Assembly: GCA_021850405.1 (NCBI GenBank)
Contig: JAJZMA010000137.1
Coordinates: forward strand, 1 to 5,371
DNA from: a bacterium
GTDB taxonomy: Bacteria; Chloroflexota; Dormibacteria; Aeolococcales; Aeolococcaceae
Direction of reading: 5' to 3'
DNA length: 5,371 nt
The notes beneath the pieces are model-generated. The model did not search any database and was not told where the DNA came from. It saw only the letters and a list, made by a program, of their open reading frames with translations. This document shows, piece by piece, positions 5,190 to 5,371 of the stretch (position 1 is its first letter; the number at the start of each line of letters is the position of its first letter). The position numbers and the translations under genes were made by a program.

Positions 5190-5371
5190 ATGTCGATTGG
5201 AATCCTTTGCCATCCTGACGAGGCTGAATCGGTACAGCCAGCCCTCGAGCGACTCAAGAGCCAGCAGATATCCGCCTGGCGGCTGGGCGCTGCAACGGAC
5301 GAGGAGATGGAAGCTCATCCTGACGCGGAGCTGCTTGTGGCCGTGGGAGGGGATGGCACGTTCCTGCTCGC
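5190..5371 (+). CDS. nadK: NAD kinase, N-terminal part (cut by window end)
   Basis: NAD kinase phosphorylates NAD to NADP using ATP or polyphosphate and is the source of the cell's NADP pool. Only the first 60 codons and two bases are inside the window. They begin MSIGILCHPDEAESV, a typical first beta strand and helix, and end with ELLVAVGGDGTFLLA, holding the diagnostic GGDGT motif (residues 53-57) that binds the nucleotide; its Asp55 is the conserved catalytic aspartate. About 50 residues before GGDGT is normal for short bacterial NAD kinases. A good ribosome binding site precedes the ATG. The tlyA-nadK pairing is well known in Actinomycetota and some Bacillota, usually with recN (sometimes argR) next; whether that holds here lies beyond the window. 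Confidence 0.93.
   Translation, partial: MSIGILCHPDEAESVQPALERLKSQQISAWRLGAATDEEMEAHPDAELLVAVGGDGTFLL

Overview
The window is a dense, entirely plus-strand block of eight housekeeping genes from a bacterium of moderately high GC by eye: efp, an Asp23/Gls24-family gene (yqhY-like), nusB, xseA, proC, xseB, tlyA and the 5' end of an NAD kinase gene (nadK). The order is a variant of the efp-yqhY-nusB-xseA-xseB-...-tlyA-...-recN neighbourhood known from Bacillota. The tlyA-nadK adjacency is also common in Actinomycetota and deep-branching Bacillota. With the Asp23-family protein, this points to a monoderm-type or related lineage (Bacillota, Actinomycetota or Chloroflexota neighbourhood). I cannot name the phylum or species from the sequence alone. 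There is no sign of phage, insertion sequence, CRISPR, tRNA or rRNA.

Layout. From 17 to 1370, efp, asp23-like and nusB run head to tail. Each junction, including nusB/xseA, is a 4-nt stop/start overlap (GTGA, GTGA, ATGA), so they are almost certainly one translationally coupled transcript. xseA (1367-2803) continues it, and proC overlaps the end of xseA by 17 nt if its first ATG is used. After proC comes the only real intergenic stretch (3678-3923). It holds a stem-loop that may be a weak terminator and a second GC-rich hairpin. xseB, tlyA and nadK follow closely and may form a second transcription unit.

Functionally the genes serve translation (EF-P; TlyA rRNA 2'-O-methyltransferase), rRNA transcription antitermination (NusB), DNA repair (exonuclease VII large and small subunits), proline synthesis (ProC) and NADP supply (NAD kinase). 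ProC is an NAD(P)H-dependent enzyme. The Asp23-like protein is probably linked to envelope or lipid homeostasis.

The most noteworthy observation is in xseB. The protein is about twice the usual length of an exonuclease VII small subunit. After a low-complexity linker it ends in an acidic tip, DQDDTIPF, which closely resembles the C-terminal tip of bacterial single-stranded DNA-binding protein (SSB; DFDDDIPF in E. coli). This suggests an exonuclease VII that imitates the SSB docking tail. Other points are an EF-P with arginine instead of lysine at the loop tip, the separation of xseA from xseB by proC, and the absence of accBC between efp and the asp23-like gene.
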